From Chrysaora quinquecirrha (taxonomy: Eukaryota; Cnidaria; Scyphozoa; Semaeostomeae; Pelagiidae), in contig JACTAT010000072.1 of assembly GCA_014526335.1 (NCBI GenBank), positions 1 to 64,000 on the forward strand: a DNA stretch of 64,000 nt. Reading direction: 5' to 3'. Below the pieces are notes generated by a model that was not told where the DNA came from, did no database searches, and saw nothing but the letters and a program-made list of their open reading frames with translations. This document shows positions 44,826-57,009 of the stretch, in pieces. Numbering within the stretch: the first letter of the stretch is position 1; each line of letters opens with the position of its first letter. A program made the translations under genes and the position numbers.

Positions 44826-45236
44826 GGGCCTGTTCATATGAGGTGGGATATCCCACTCAGGTGGGATAGGTGATTTTCAACGCGTGTTCATATGATGAAT
44901 TTCAGCCCGGCAAGGTGAGCCAGACAGTCATTCGAATTTAATGGCACCATTCAATGGAAATGATTTTCATTGTTTATTGGATTCGCGCCTGCGTATAATT
45001 GACAAATTCATCCCACTGAAGTGAGCTGGCTCACTTAAGTTCGTTCATATGGGGAATTTTCATCCCACCGAGGTGAGATCTCACCGGCACGGTAGTGAGA
45101 TCTCACCTAAGTGGGATATCCCACCTCTCATATGAACGCAATTTTGTTTTCATGTTCAAATCACAGTATCGTATGGATCCCACCTCAGTGGGCTATCCCA
45201 CCTGAGTTGGATATCCCACCTCATATGAACAGGCCC
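44826..45236. mobile_element. MITE M1 (GGGCCTGTT ends, TAA duplication)
   Basis: The 411-bp element has inverted ends GGGCCTGTTCATATGAGGTG and internal palindromes such as GGTGAGATCTCACC. It is flanked by TAA on both sides (44823-44825 and 45237-45239). A 3-bp TAA/TTA target fits PIF/Harbinger-type MITEs. No coding. Confidence 0.75.
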
Positions 45237-45239
45237 TAA

Positions 45240-46345
45240 TTCGTAGTAATGTAATCGTGAAGGCTCTGCTGCGACAAAAATGTCACAATTTGTATTTATG
45301 GTCGTGCGAAAATCGCGCGAAAAGAAATTCTCACGTCTCACGATTGTGCGATAGTCGTATGACAGTTAAGATTTTGTATGGAATCCAATATTTTAAAGCC
45401 GCAAGTCATTGAATAAACCCCTGAGAGTTGCACACAAAAGATTCAATGTTCGTGTGGTGAAAAGAACATAATAGATGGCCGCCATCAAAATCAAAACTTT
45501 TTTGAGCCGAGAGAAAATTGAAATTTCAACCAACTTATGGGTTTCAAAATGCTTAGCAAAATCTTTAAACAGTGTCCAGCCAGAAACGGGATCGATTTAA
45601 GAAAGAAGCGCATCTCTAGGTGACCCAGGGAAAAAGCCTTTCTTGTTCAATGTAACAAAGTGCCATAACAATGGGCCACCTGATTTGTATTTAAGCATAT
45701 TAGTAATATAGGATATGAGTCCATTTCCTAAAGATTCTAAGTCATCTGATAAATGAATGCTAGTTCAAAAGGTTTTATTTGCTTTTTGATCTGAAGAAAT
45801 GGCTTTTCTGAAAACCGCCAAATTAGTATTTACAAATAGCAACGCTATCGTAATGTCCAAAGGACAACGAAGATGTCGACGATGTGATGATGATGATGAT
45901 AATCATCATCAACAATCGACAAAAGAAAATGACAGTGTAAGCATTTTGTAACAATGCTCATGCTCATAAAAACGAGCTAAATGCCACGATTTTTTTTGTG
46001 ATGCATGCCATGACACTGTGTGCACGACATATGAACATAAATTCCACTGATATAATGCTGGTAGAGATAGAACAATGCATATTTAGTAGAAACCATTCTG
46101 GCCTATTTGTTCCATTTTTCACAGAACGGAATAAAGGAATACCACGAGGAACAGGGGAACGCATTATTTGTTCATTTGTTCGTTGAACTTTGGAACTTGT
46201 CATCGTTGATTAGTGTTCCCCTTATTGAGAATAAAGGACCATGGAATTCATATGAGGAACGTTCCTTTATTCTTTTATTCCGAAATTCCGTAGTGCCCCT
46301 GTTCTTTAGTTCCTATGTTCCAGAATTCCCAGATTAAGTAAATGA
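45240..46345. other. Intergenic DNA
   Basis: No gene supported. A short GATGATGATGATGATAATCA tract lies near 45890. The overlapping frames at 45964-46337 on both strands carry no motif. Confidence 0.4.
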
Positions 46346-48100
46346 TGTGATAGATGCTTTACTATGACAGCAACAGCTATTGTTACATAACTTCCCTTAC
46401 ATCAACAGTATTTTTTTAATAAAAAGATAAAAATGTAAATAATAGAGATAACTACAGCAGCTGTTGTTACATCATTGCCCTAGCATCAACAGTATTTTTT
46501 TAAATAAAAAGATAACAATGTAGATAATAGAGATAAGAATAGCAGCTATTGTTACATCATTGCCTTAGCATCGACATTTTTTTTATAAATAAAAAGATAA
46601 CAATGTAGATAATAGAGATAACAATAGCAGCTATTGTTACATCATTGCCTTTACATCAACAGTACTTTTATAAATGAAAAGATAACAATGTAGATAATAG
46701 AGATAACAATAGCAGCTATTGTTACATCATTGCCTTTACATCAACAATATTTTTTTAAATAAAAAGATAACAATGTTGATAATAGAGATAACAATAGCAG
46801 CTATTGTTACATCATTGCCTTTACATCAACAGTGTTTTTTAAATAAAAAGATAACAATGCAGATAATAGAGATAACGATATCAGCTATTGTCATACATTG
46901 CCTTTACATCAACAGTATTTTTTAAAATAAAAAGATAACAATGTAGATAATAGAGATAAGAATAGCAGCTATTGTTACATCATTGCCTTAGCATCAACAT
47001 TTTTTTTATAAATAAAAAGATAACAATGTAGATAATAGAGATAACAATAGCAGCTATTGTTACATCATTGCCTTTACATCAACAGTACTTTTATAAATGA
47101 AAAGATAACAATGTAGATAATAGAGATAACAATAGCAGCTATTGTTACATCATTGCCTTTACATCAACAATATTTTTTAAATAAAAAGATAACAATGTAG
47201 ATAATAGAGATAACAATAGCAGCTATTGTTACATCATTGCCTTTACATCAACAGTATTTTTTTAAATAAAAAGATAACAATGTAGATAATAGAGATAACA
47301 ACAGCAGCTATTGTTACATCATTGCCTTAGCATCAACAGTATTTTTTTCAAATGAAAATATAACAATGTAGATAATAGAGATAACAATAGCAGCTATTTT
47401 TACATCATTGCCTTTAAATCAACAGTATTTTTTAAATAAAAAGATAACAATGTAGATAATAGAGATAACAATATCAGCTATTGTTACATCATTGCCTTTA
47501 CATCAACAGTGTTTTTTAAATAAAAAGATAACAATGCAGATAATAGAGATAACGATATCAGCTATTGTCATACATTGCCTTTACATCAACAGTATTTTTT
47601 AAAATAAAAAGATAACAATGTAGATAATAGAGATAACAATAACAGCTATTGTTACATCATTGCCTTTACATCAACAGTATTTTTTTAAATAAAAAGATAA
47701 CAATGTAGATAATAGAGATAACAATAGCAGCTATTGTTATATCATTGCCTTTACATGAACAGTATTTTTTAAATAAAAAGATAACAATGTAGGTAATAGA
47801 GATAACAATAGCAGCTATTGTTACATCATTGCCTTAGCATCAACAGTATTTTTTAAATAAAAATATAACAATGAAGATAATAGAGATAACAATAGCAGCT
47901 ATTGCTACATCATTGCCTTTACATCAACAGTATTTTTTAAATAAAAAGATAACAATGTAGATAATAGAGATAACAATAGCAGCTATTGTTACATCATTGC
48001 CTTTACATCAACAGTATTTTTTTTTAATAAAAAGATAACAATGTAGGTAATAGATGTAACAACAACAGCTATTGTTACATCATATCCTTTCAATCATCAG
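46346..48100. repeat. Tandem array, about 20 units of 85 bp
   Basis: Each unit contains a dyad, TAACAATAGC-A-GCTATTGTTA, followed by an AT-rich spacer. Variant units recur in order: one variant pair recurs after about 425 bp (five units), and another, with 'gatatcagctattgtcatac', after about 680 bp (eight units). The array therefore grew by multi-unit duplication. It lies immediately upstream of the recombinase-like gene. Confidence 0.9.
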
Positions 48101-48270
48101 TATTTTAATTGTTCTAGTCCTTGTTGATGTTGTTGTTGATTTTACATGCATGTGATCATTGATGACCTTATATGGCATACTATGGAACATGAACGACGAA
48201 ACGAACAGATATGAAATTCATTAACCATGTTTAGGTAAAAACACTTTTCACAGTTTTTTCAATAGAATAT

Positions 48271-50072
48271 TTGCATGAAGCAAGACCTGCACGAATTCAC
48301 CTTAGATTTCCCATGAGAATTTTTGAGATGTATATATTCTGGCTTATTGAGTGTATCAATCAGTTGGGACTTTATGTCCAAATGGAATGGTGGAAGAATT
48401 TTCCTGGAGCTGCTAGCATACGGAGAAGGCTACATCTGACACCAAACCACGATGGCATATACAAATGTCCTGTTGCAGAATGCAGACATGAAGGATTTCG
48501 CAGTCAAAGAGGATGCAGAAAACACATCACTAATTCGCATACTTGGTACTACTACTTTGACAACTATCCTGAAGATATATTGGATGGCAAAGAAAAATCC
48601 GTGCAAGAAGACCCAGATAAGACGATGAAAGGTAACGACTTATCTTGTAATACGTGGGAAGTTATATTTGCAGAGAAGTTCAAAGAATCGATGTTTAGTG
48701 CAACTGGTGGCAGACGCAAGATATCACACGCAAATCAGATCTGTTCAAGGGCAATAAAATTCGTATACTTTTCAAGTGAAGACACATCAGTCGACATATC
48801 AACTGATGATCGTGTTGATTACTACCTTGGATCTATCGAACATATAAGCAACTTCATACAACACTTAGACCAGGAGACGTCAATTGGCTATGCTGGTAAC
48901 GTAAGCTATATCAGTGCAATGATGGAATTAATCGGAATTAAAAGGGGTGTCTATTTGTGTTTTGAACAACTTCAGCGTGGCCGAGATATTTCTGAAAAGA
49001 GCGAAGAAATTCATAGCACGTAAAATGCGTGTACAGTAGAGTGAACAATTAGACGTGGATACGTTAGAACGTAAAGGACATTGGGCATCTATGCAGGATT
49101 TGCAGATAGTCATACCATTTCACATGGAACGTTACAAGAAGATTCTGGATTTATGCAAGAGTGACAATGGCTCAACTGTTACAGCAGCAGATTTAACGTT
49201 TGCAACACGATTCATTACAACCTTTCTTTTCCTTCGTGTTAAAGGTACACGACCAATGACGTATCAATTTTTAACAATGGAGATGCTGGAGCACGCTAAA
49301 AAGAACGGTGGATTCATAGATCAAAGAAAATTCAAAACTGCTGAGAAGTACGGATTTGATTCGCTGATTATAGACGATGCATGCATGCAGTTCATTGATG
49401 CATTTTCAAAACACGTAAGGCCATTGTTGAATCCGAAATGTAATTTTCTGTTGGTTAATCGTAATGGATCACAATGCACAAGAATTTACAACGCAACGGG
49501 CATGATGGTTTATGAAGCTATTGGCAAGTACATTCATCCCACGAGATACAGACATAATAGAGACAGAAAGTGCAGATAAACTGATTACTGAAGAAAAGGA
49601 CATGATTTCACATGATCAAAAGCATACGTCTAAGGTTGCAAGAATATATTATCGAAAGAAAAGATCAAGGACAGTGGCTGAGAAAGGGAACGAATGTATT
49701 AAAAAGCTCAGAGGAGATGATGGCATTCAAATGGACAATTCTTTGCACGATTTCATAACAAAGGCAGCACCTGAATCGTCCAATAAAGTTACTTGCAATG
49801 AAACAGTAAAGATTCAGCCTATATCTTTTTGTAATACAATAGATAATGATAATGTTGTTAACGACAAGCCTCTCTTGGTATTTAGTGCTTTAAAAGATGC
49901 GCAGTTGGTAGAAGGAATAAAGAAACATGGATATGGTAAATGGTCATCAATGGTAAAAGATAAAAATTTGAAATTCGCTTCCGGTAGAACAACAAATGCA
50001 TTGTTAAGAAGAGCAAGAACAAGTAAGTTCCAGCAACTGTACAAAAGATTATGTGGACAGGCATTGTTTTAA
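48271..50072 (+). pseudogene. Zinc-finger / tyrosine-recombinase-like / SANT protein gene, broken
   Basis: The N-terminal part has W-W-K-N-F-P-G-A followed by a C2H2-type finger (C-P-V-A-E-C ... C-R-K-H-I-T-N-S-H) near 48460-48540. The central part (49055-49555) has K-G-T-R-P-M-T-Y-Q and, near its end, I-H-P-T-R-Y-R. These resemble the first Arg box and the H-x-x-R box of tyrosine recombinases. The C-terminal part has H-G-Y-G-K-W-S-S-M, a Myb/SANT-like helix. I recall similar proteins in many copies in anthozoan genomes. Breaks: a frameshift near 48975, a TAG at 49037-49039 where Trp is expected, and a frameshift near 49553. The catalytic Tyr is not identified, so Crypton-type assignment is tentative. 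Confidence 0.5.
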
Positions 50073-50211
50073 TTGTTTACTTCAACAATCTCATTCAGTA
50101 CGTAAAGAACTTAAATGCCAATTGTATATTTGTATTTATATAATGTGAATCAGTTAAATGATCTGAATACGTTGTTATCCTTTTATTGAACTTGATGTAT
50201 TTATGCAATGA

Positions 50212-50613
50212 AATTTGGGCTTTTTCTTGGCTTCTTACCTCATTTTGATGCACGTATAAAAAATATTGGCGGGCTTATTGCCTCGTTATCATGTCATGAA
50301 TTTTGTATAGAAAAGTATAGGAAATTCTGGGCTTGGGCTTATTCTCTAGAAAGTTTTTATATTTTAAATCATAATAAGCCCGAATTCATATCATTCATAT
50401 ACGAGAACGAGGCGAGAAGCCCAAGCCCATCTGCCAATACTTTGTTAATGGGATATCACCAGAAATGAAAACTTTCTAGAGAATAAGCCCAAGCCCAAAA
50501 TTTCCTATACATTTCTATACAAAATCGATGATATGACAGCGAGGCAAGAAGCCCACCTATACTTTTCATACGTGCATCAAAATGAGGTCTAAAGCCCAGA
50601 ATAAGCCCAAATT
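50212..50613. mobile_element. MITE/foldback M3 (AATTTGGGCTT ends)
   Basis: Imperfect inverted arms of about 170 bp, rich in the word 'gcccaagccc', cover 50212-50385 and 50440-50613. The outer ends read AATTTGGGCTT and AAGCCCAAATT. No clear target duplication. Confidence 0.65.
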
Positions 50614-50771
50614 ATGTCTAATATATACACGTACAGTATGATGAAACTTCACATAGGTCAACAACAACAATGATAACAGCAACAACAAAAACAACAACAA
50701 CAACTGTGACAGCAACAACAACATCATAAACGCAACCTAAAATCATATAACTTCTTTAATTAACCTATATG
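50614..50771. repeat. CAA-rich simple sequence
   Basis: Degenerate CAACAA tract near 50658-50730. Confidence 0.7.
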
Positions 50772-51636
50772 TCAAGCTAGTTCGTCGAAATCTGCTGACC
50801 TCCAGTCTTCAATGGTGTAAGTTATATCATTGTCGGTTACGTCCTTGCTGTGATGAAGAACCACTAGTTGGTATCTGTCGTTTGAGAACTTTTTTGCGAC
50901 CCTTTGAGAACTTCTATTCATTAGGCATACAATGATAGGAATTGTGAAGGCCTTTGTTTTGCTTGAGTATTAATTGCTGAACATGACACCATTCTTCAGT
51001 GCCTCTATAGTTGAATAGTTTATTCTTTCTGCCGATTCCCTTGTAAAGTCGAACAGCACATACGCCTGCCCTTGCCACGCATAAGCTTTCTTTGTTGCCA
51101 TGATATATTTGTCAAGATATGTTTTGCCAGAATTGCCTTGCTCGTCGACAACAAATGTAATTATCCTGGGCCCTTGACCACGCTTCTCCGAATTCTTCAA
51201 CCATGCACTCCTCCGTCGCACCTTGCTTACGGCGATTGAGCATTTCTATAGCTGGCGGTATTGAAATATCTTTTACATCGGTGTCGTTTAGTGCGGCCAA
51301 TCTATCATCCTTTCCAATTTCGAAGTACTGGCCAGTTCTCATACAGTATCTTCTATTTTGATGGAAAGATTTATTCGCTACTTGTATGGTTTCGTTTCTG
51401 TGCTCTACATTCAATACTTTTTCAACTTGATGCGACCGCTTCTGACATTTGAAAACAATATAGCCATCAAGCCATTTACATTGCTGATCTTTGTTTTCGC
51501 TTTTTCCCGCCACTAGGTAACTGAACTCGCCTTTCTTCGCCACCATCATTTCCTCAATGTTTTCAGGATAGTGTCTGTATTTGAAGGTCCAGCATTCGGC
51601 CTTTGGACCTCTCGTGTAGCTTCCATTGTGAGCCAT
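50772..51636 (-). pseudogene. CRESS-DNA-virus-type Rep (endogenous viral or plasmid-like element), broken
   Basis: Rep of circular single-stranded DNA replicons is a HUH nickase with a superfamily 3 helicase. The N-terminal part from an ATG at 51634-51636 has a W-T-F-K-Y motif I region (residues 16-20). W-L-D-G-Y sits at the motif II position, where HUH proteins usually have two His flanking a hydrophobic residue or H-L-Q-G. Y-C-M-R is at motif III (residues 97-100), usually Y-C-x-K. A P-loop G-N-S-G-K-T lies near 51130, and V-L-F-D-F fits Walker B. Breaks: one frameshift between motif III and the P-loop (about 51180-51220) and an in-frame TAA at 50970-50972. Homologous sequence continues to a TGA at 50772-50774. 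No nonanucleotide origin was found nearby. The gene cannot make an intact Rep. Confidence 0.75.
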
Positions 51637-51670
51637 CTTGATCGACTAATGTTATGTAGCAAGGAGCGCG

Positions 51671-51680
51671 TATTTATATA
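51671..51680 (-). promoter_or_regulatory. TATA box upstream of Rep-like gene
   Basis: TATATAAATA on the minus strand, about 35-45 bases before the Rep ATG, is a good match to a TATA element. Whether it came with the inserted replicon or is by chance is open. Confidence 0.35.
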
Positions 51681-51744
51681 GGTCTGTAATTTCATGGGAA
51701 TGGGAACATAGGAACATACATTCACGCTAATGGTCATCATCGGT

Positions 51745-51745
51745 C

Positions 51746-51799
<54 letters not shown>

Positions 51800-51975
51800 C
51801 TGATAATGATTCTGATGATGATGATAATATGATGATTATTATTATTATGATGATGATGATTCCAAATACGACGACACTGATAATGACGATGACGATGACG
51901 ATGATGATGATGATTATGATGGTGATTATAATAATGATGATGATTTGGTGATGACGATGATGATGATTTTGCTAA
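51745..51975. repeat. (GAT)n microsatellite
   Basis: GATGAT array with degenerate ends. The poly-Asp and poly-His frames across it are artefacts. Confidence 0.9.
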
Positions 51976-52743
51976 CGACAACAATGTTTAAAATGGATCA
52001 GTTTCGTAGAGACATCAACGGCCATTCATCTTTTACCAGTGACTGGGATGAAAATATTATGAGTGCTTTTGCCTATATTTGTTTGGTAGACACGCTTCTA
52101 AATTAAACCCTGCATCAACCCATGGGTTACTCCAATTTTCCCTTAGGAGTTTCTCTTCTTTTGATCTGTTTGGCAACACACTTGGGTTTGTTTGTGTCAA
52201 TGTAACTTCAACTACGCCTGGTTCTACGAATCAGTTTCCTCCTATGTACACGAAAAACTCGAAAATATCTTATTTTCTAAACACCTGAGTTTTAAAACGA
52301 TTATCCCGACTACGATTACCCCAAATGAATTTCTTGACAGCAGGGGGCTTCGAATTAAACATGTAGCTACTCGCTTGCAGCTCATGTTAATCGTGAAATG
52401 AATTTCAGCTCGCATATAAACAAACAACTTCTCTAATTACAAGCTCTATTTTTACGATTAACGAAAATATCGAGAGAGGCGAAAGCAGAAAGCACTACAA
52501 CGACGAAAACGAAGGTTCTAGAGGGGTTCTGGGTGAGTGAAATTTTCAAAAACAAGTCATGGTTTCATTGCTATGATCATATTGGAATCGCAGGTTTTCG
52601 ATCTACATTTTGAATTGATACCCTGATTTATACAAACACGAATAGATAAAATTGTACTCTGAAATTACTTCGACACTGAAACTTCATTTTCCCTAGAAGG
52701 GGCCTTTCTCAAATCTGCATACCTATGACATTATTAGCAATTA
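51976..52743. other. Intergenic DNA
   Basis: No recognised gene. Two overlapping plus frames of about 69 codons (52079-52401) show no motif. Confidence 0.4.
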
Positions 52744-53111
52744 GTCCGGTGGCCAAATGCGAATTTCAAGGATGACCTTGACATCGAGTACATATGGGTT
52801 TTTATTTTATTTTCTTGTTATATGGTGAAAGAAGACTCGAAAAAGCCAAACTTGCCCCTTCTAAGTGTTGGGCAAATTTTTTTATGATCCGCGGAAGATG
52901 CGTCATGTCCAAGGTAAAAAATTCATCGAAAAAATTTTATAAATTGTCAAAACATGGTATTGTTTGGTCTCATTCGAATGGAAATTGACTCTAGATTCCA
53001 AATATAGTATCAATATTAGTCTCTGCATATAAAAATAAAAATATATTGCTCAAGGAATTGGACTTTTATAAACAAAAATCAAAAAGTAAATGTTAAATTA
53101 AAAATGTTCTT

Positions 53112-53946
53112 GAAAAATTATCGTTAGTTAGTTAGCATAGCTTGTATGTTAGTGACTTAGCTAGTTAACTTTAGAAGATAGTAAGTTAGTAAGTAAGTCA
53201 GTTACCATATTAGTTAGTTAGTTAAATTTAGTTTGTTTGTTAGTTTGTTAGGTAATTTATTTGTTGGTTTGTTAGTTAGTTAAATAGTTAGTTTGTTTTA
53301 TTAGATAGTCTTATCGCTAGTTAGTTACGTAGTTACTTACTTAGTTGGTTAGTTAGTTAGTCCGTTAGTTATTTAGTTGTTACTTAAGTAGCATAGCTTG
53401 TAAGCTAGTCAGTTTGTTAGTTCGCTGCTTAAGAAGATTTTAAGTTAGTTAGTAAGTTAATTTGTTAGTTTGCTAGTTAGTTAGGTTTATAGTTAGTCAG
53501 TAAGCTACTTAGTTAGAATACCTTGTAAATAAGTCAGTCTGTTCGTTAGCTACTTTTGAAGATAGTAAGTTAGTTAGTAAGTTACTTTATTAGTTAGCTA
53601 GTTAGTTAGGTAACTAGCTAGATAGTTGTTAGTTAGTTAGTTAGTTAATTAGTTGATTAGTTGATTAGTTAATTAGTTAGTTAGTTAGTTAGTTAGCTAC
53701 TCAGTTAGTAAGTTAGTCAGTTAGTTAGTTATTCAGTTAGTTAGTTATTTAGTTAGTTAGTTAGTTAGTTACTTAAGTAGCATAACTTGTAAGTTAGTCA
53801 GTTTGTTAGTTAGCTATTTTAGAATATTGTAAGTCAGTCAGTCATTTAGTTCGTTAGCTATTTTAGAAGATAGTAAGGTGGATAGTAAGTTACTTTGTTA
53901 GTAAGCTAGTTAGTTACGCAACTAGCTAGATAGTTGTTAGTTAGTC

Positions 53947-53980
<34 letters not shown>

Positions 53981-54776
53981 ATATTTAGTTAGTCAGTTAT
54001 TTAGTTAGTGAGTTAGTTAGTTTGTTTGTTAGTTAGCTATTTTAGAATTTTGTAAGTCAGTTTTGTTCGTTAGCTACTTTAGAAGATAGTAAGGTGGTTA
54101 GTAAGTTACCTTGTTAGGTAGCTAGTTAGTTAAGTAACTAGCTAGATAGTTGTTAGTTAGTTAGTAAGTTAGCTAGTTAGTTAGTTATTTAGTTAGTTAG
54201 TTAGTTGGTTAGTTAGCTAGTTAGTTAGTTATTTAGTTAGTTAGTTACTTAAGTAGCATAGCTTGTGAGTTAGTCAGTTTGTTAGTTAGCTATTTTAGAA
54301 GATAGTAAGGTGGATAGTAAGTTACTTTGTCAGTTAGCTAGTTAGTTACGTAACTAGCTAGATAGCTGTTAGTTAGTTAGTGAGTTAGCTAGTTAGTTAG
54401 TTATTTAGTTAGTTAGTTAGTTAGTTAGCTAGTTAGTTAGTTATTTAGTCAGTTAATTACTTAAGTAGCATAGCTTGTACGTTAGTCAGTTTGTTAGTTA
54501 GCTATTTTCGAATATTGTAACTCAGTTCGTCAGTTTGTTCGTTAGCTACTTTAGAAGATAGTAAGTAAGCTAGTAAGTTACTTTGTTAGTTAGCTACTTA
54601 GTTAGATAACAAGCTAGATATTTGTTAGCTAGTTAGTGTTAGTTAGTTAGTTAGTTAATAAGTTAGTTAGTAAGTTTGTTATTTAGTTAGTTAGTTAGTT
54701 AGTTAGTTAATAAGTTTGTTTGCTAGATTGTTAGTTAGTAGACATAGCTTGCATGTTAGTTAGTTAGTTAGTTAGG

Positions 54777-54808
<32 letters not shown>

Positions 54809-54980
54809 AAGTTAGTTCGTTAGTTAGTCAGTCAGCTAGCTTGTTAGGTAATTAGTTTGTTTGTTTTTAAGTTAATAAGATTGATTAAGTTAATTAGTTG
54901 TATTAGTTAGTTAGCTAGCTAGTTAGTTTCTAAGCTGCATAGTTACTTAGTTAGTTAGTTAGTTAGTTTGTTAGTTAGCT
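53112..54980. repeat. TTAG array, left arm of copy 2
   Basis: Degenerate (TTAG)n. It carries a variant block (about 53945-54120) and extra TTAG units near 54690-54815 that are absent from copy 1. Confidence 0.85.
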
Positions 54981-55019
54981 AACTACAATGCCTGCCAGAA
55001 TTACTTGGAACGCCCATCA

Positions 55020-55815
55020 TATTTGTAGGCTTAACTAAGTAACTTACAAGATACGCTAACTAACTAACTAAATAACTAACAAACTAACTATTTAGTTATC
55101 TTACTAACTAAGTTACTAACTAAGTAGTTATCTAACTAATCAACTACTAATTAACTGACTAACTAACTTGGTATCTTCCAAAGTAGCTAACTAACTAACT
55201 GACTAACTTACAAGATAAGCTAAGTAACTAACTAACTTACTAACTAACTGACTTATTAAGTAACTAACTAACTAACTAACTAACTAACTAGCTAACTAAC
55301 TAACTAACTAACTAACTTACTATCTTCCAAGGTAACTAACTTACTAACTGACTAATTAACTAATTAACTTAATAACTAACTTAATAACTAACTTACTATC
55401 TCCCAAATTAGCTAACTAACGAACTGAGTAACGTGCAAGCTATGCTAACTAACAAACTGACTAAATATAATAAATATAAATATAACTAAATATTACTAAA
55501 TATAACTAGTTACCTAACTAATTAACTACCCTTTGTAACTAAGTAACTAACCAACTTAATATCTTCGAAAGTAGCTTACTTATTACCCGACTAACTAAGA
55601 AGCTACGCTAGATAACTAACTATCAGACTAACTAACTAAGTAACAAACTCAGTATCTAACTAACTCACAACTAATTAACTATCTAACTAAATAACAAACT
55701 AACTAATTACCTAACCAACTCGCTAATTACTAACTTACTTACTATTTTAGTATCTTCCAAGTAGCTAACTTACTAACTTACAAGCTATGCTAACTAACTA
55801 ACTAAAGATAATTTT
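55020..55815. repeat. CTAA array, right arm of copy 2
   Basis: Inverted counterpart of the TTAG array. It has about 50 bp more CTAA sequence than copy 1 near 55330. Confidence 0.85.
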
Positions 55816-56171
55816 TCAAAGAGCATTTTTCTTAGCTTTTCTTTTTTTGATTTTTTTTTATAAAAATCAAATGTCTTGAGCAATATCTTTGATCAATATA
55901 TACAGAATCTAACCTTATTGCCAAATTCGGAATCTACAGTCAATTTCCATTCGAATGAGACCAAACAATACCATGTTTTGACAATTTATCAAAATTTTTC
56001 CATGAAATTTTGCCTTGGACATGACGTATCTTCGGCAGGTCGTAAAAAATTTGCCCAACACTTGGAAGGGCAAGTTTGGCTTTTCGAGTCTTCTATGACT
56101 ATATAAACAGAAAATAAAATAAAACCCATATGTACTCGATGTCAAGGTCATCTCAACTGGCCACCGGACTA

Positions 56172-56649
56172 TGTTGACTATCATGATTATAGCTAGTCGT
56201 AATCGGGGTAGTCGTGATAGGTCTCAAGCGATTACCAGGCTAAAACCCATAGCCACGGAGTCAAAAACAACATCCTCTAAAACCCTCTATCAAAAACTAT
56301 ATAACAAGTTACTCCCCCATTTAAAACAAAATATGCAATAGTCTTTTGCAAATGAAAGTTCCGAGAATCTTCATATGTCACGCTATTTCGCATGCAGATG
56401 ATGTCTGAACTATCCCATAATTTGTCGCAATTTATTGCCCATTCATTTATGTCATATGTCATTTATGTGTGATGGTTGATTCTCAAAGCTCCTGAAAGCA
56501 AGATAATAGAACCAAAGAAAAACGTTTCACGGCGAAAACTTTGAATCATCTTTTGCATATTTTGAATCACTGTCAATCAATCAATCATCAAAATCATCAG
56601 TATGAAACATTTGAAATTATTTTAATATCAAAACTGAATTCAAAGTTAA
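56172..56649. other. Intergenic DNA
   Basis: No gene recognised between the TTAG element and the next inverted-repeat element. Confidence 0.4.
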
Positions 56650-57009
56650 TTTGAACCATAGTCAATAGAAAAAAACACTGGTCTGGAAGCCTATTGTTCT
56701 AACTTATTGTTTAGTTTTTAAGCTATCACGTGACCAAAGTAAGTGCACAAGTTTTCCCGCACTTAGAGTTTGCATGGTAGTTTGGTTTGGTAGTTGATGG
56801 CAAGCAAGCTTCAAAATTGTTTGATTTTTATATTTTATTAATTTATCATGGTCTCATTTTCATAAATAAGTTTAATAACAATAGGTTTAGTTTGCGTTTA
56901 GTTTGTGATTAGTTTGTATTCTGTTGGAGTTCAGTTTTCGTTCGGGGCCTAAGCAGGTCATTTGTTGTGCAACTGATCTTGCAACCAAATTGATTTTTCT
57001 TCAGAACAG

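Larger units (their letters stand above)
52744..56169. mobile_element. TTAG foldback element, copy 2
   Basis: Near-identical to 37395-40634, with the same GTCCGG termini and TA on both sides (52742-52743 and 56170-56171). It is about 190 bp longer, with changes confined mostly to the number and order of TTAG higher-order units. Terminal repeats are about 340 bp. Different flanks in the two copies show that the unit moved as a whole. Confidence 0.8.

Noticed and set aside
45964..46337. Overlapping frames on both strands before the 85-bp array
   Set aside because: No motif, no splice or start support, and both strands open over the same bases.
46346..48100. CRISPR-like regular spacing
   Set aside because: The whole 85-bp unit is repeated with no unique spacers, there are no cas genes, and the DNA is metazoan in character.
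50640..51760. Viral replication origin stem-loop near the Rep-like gene
   Set aside because: I looked for a TATTAC-type nonanucleotide in a hairpin on both sides of the Rep-like gene and found none.
51727..51984. Poly-Asp (plus) and poly-His/Ile (minus) frames
   Set aside because: Trinucleotide microsatellite artefact.
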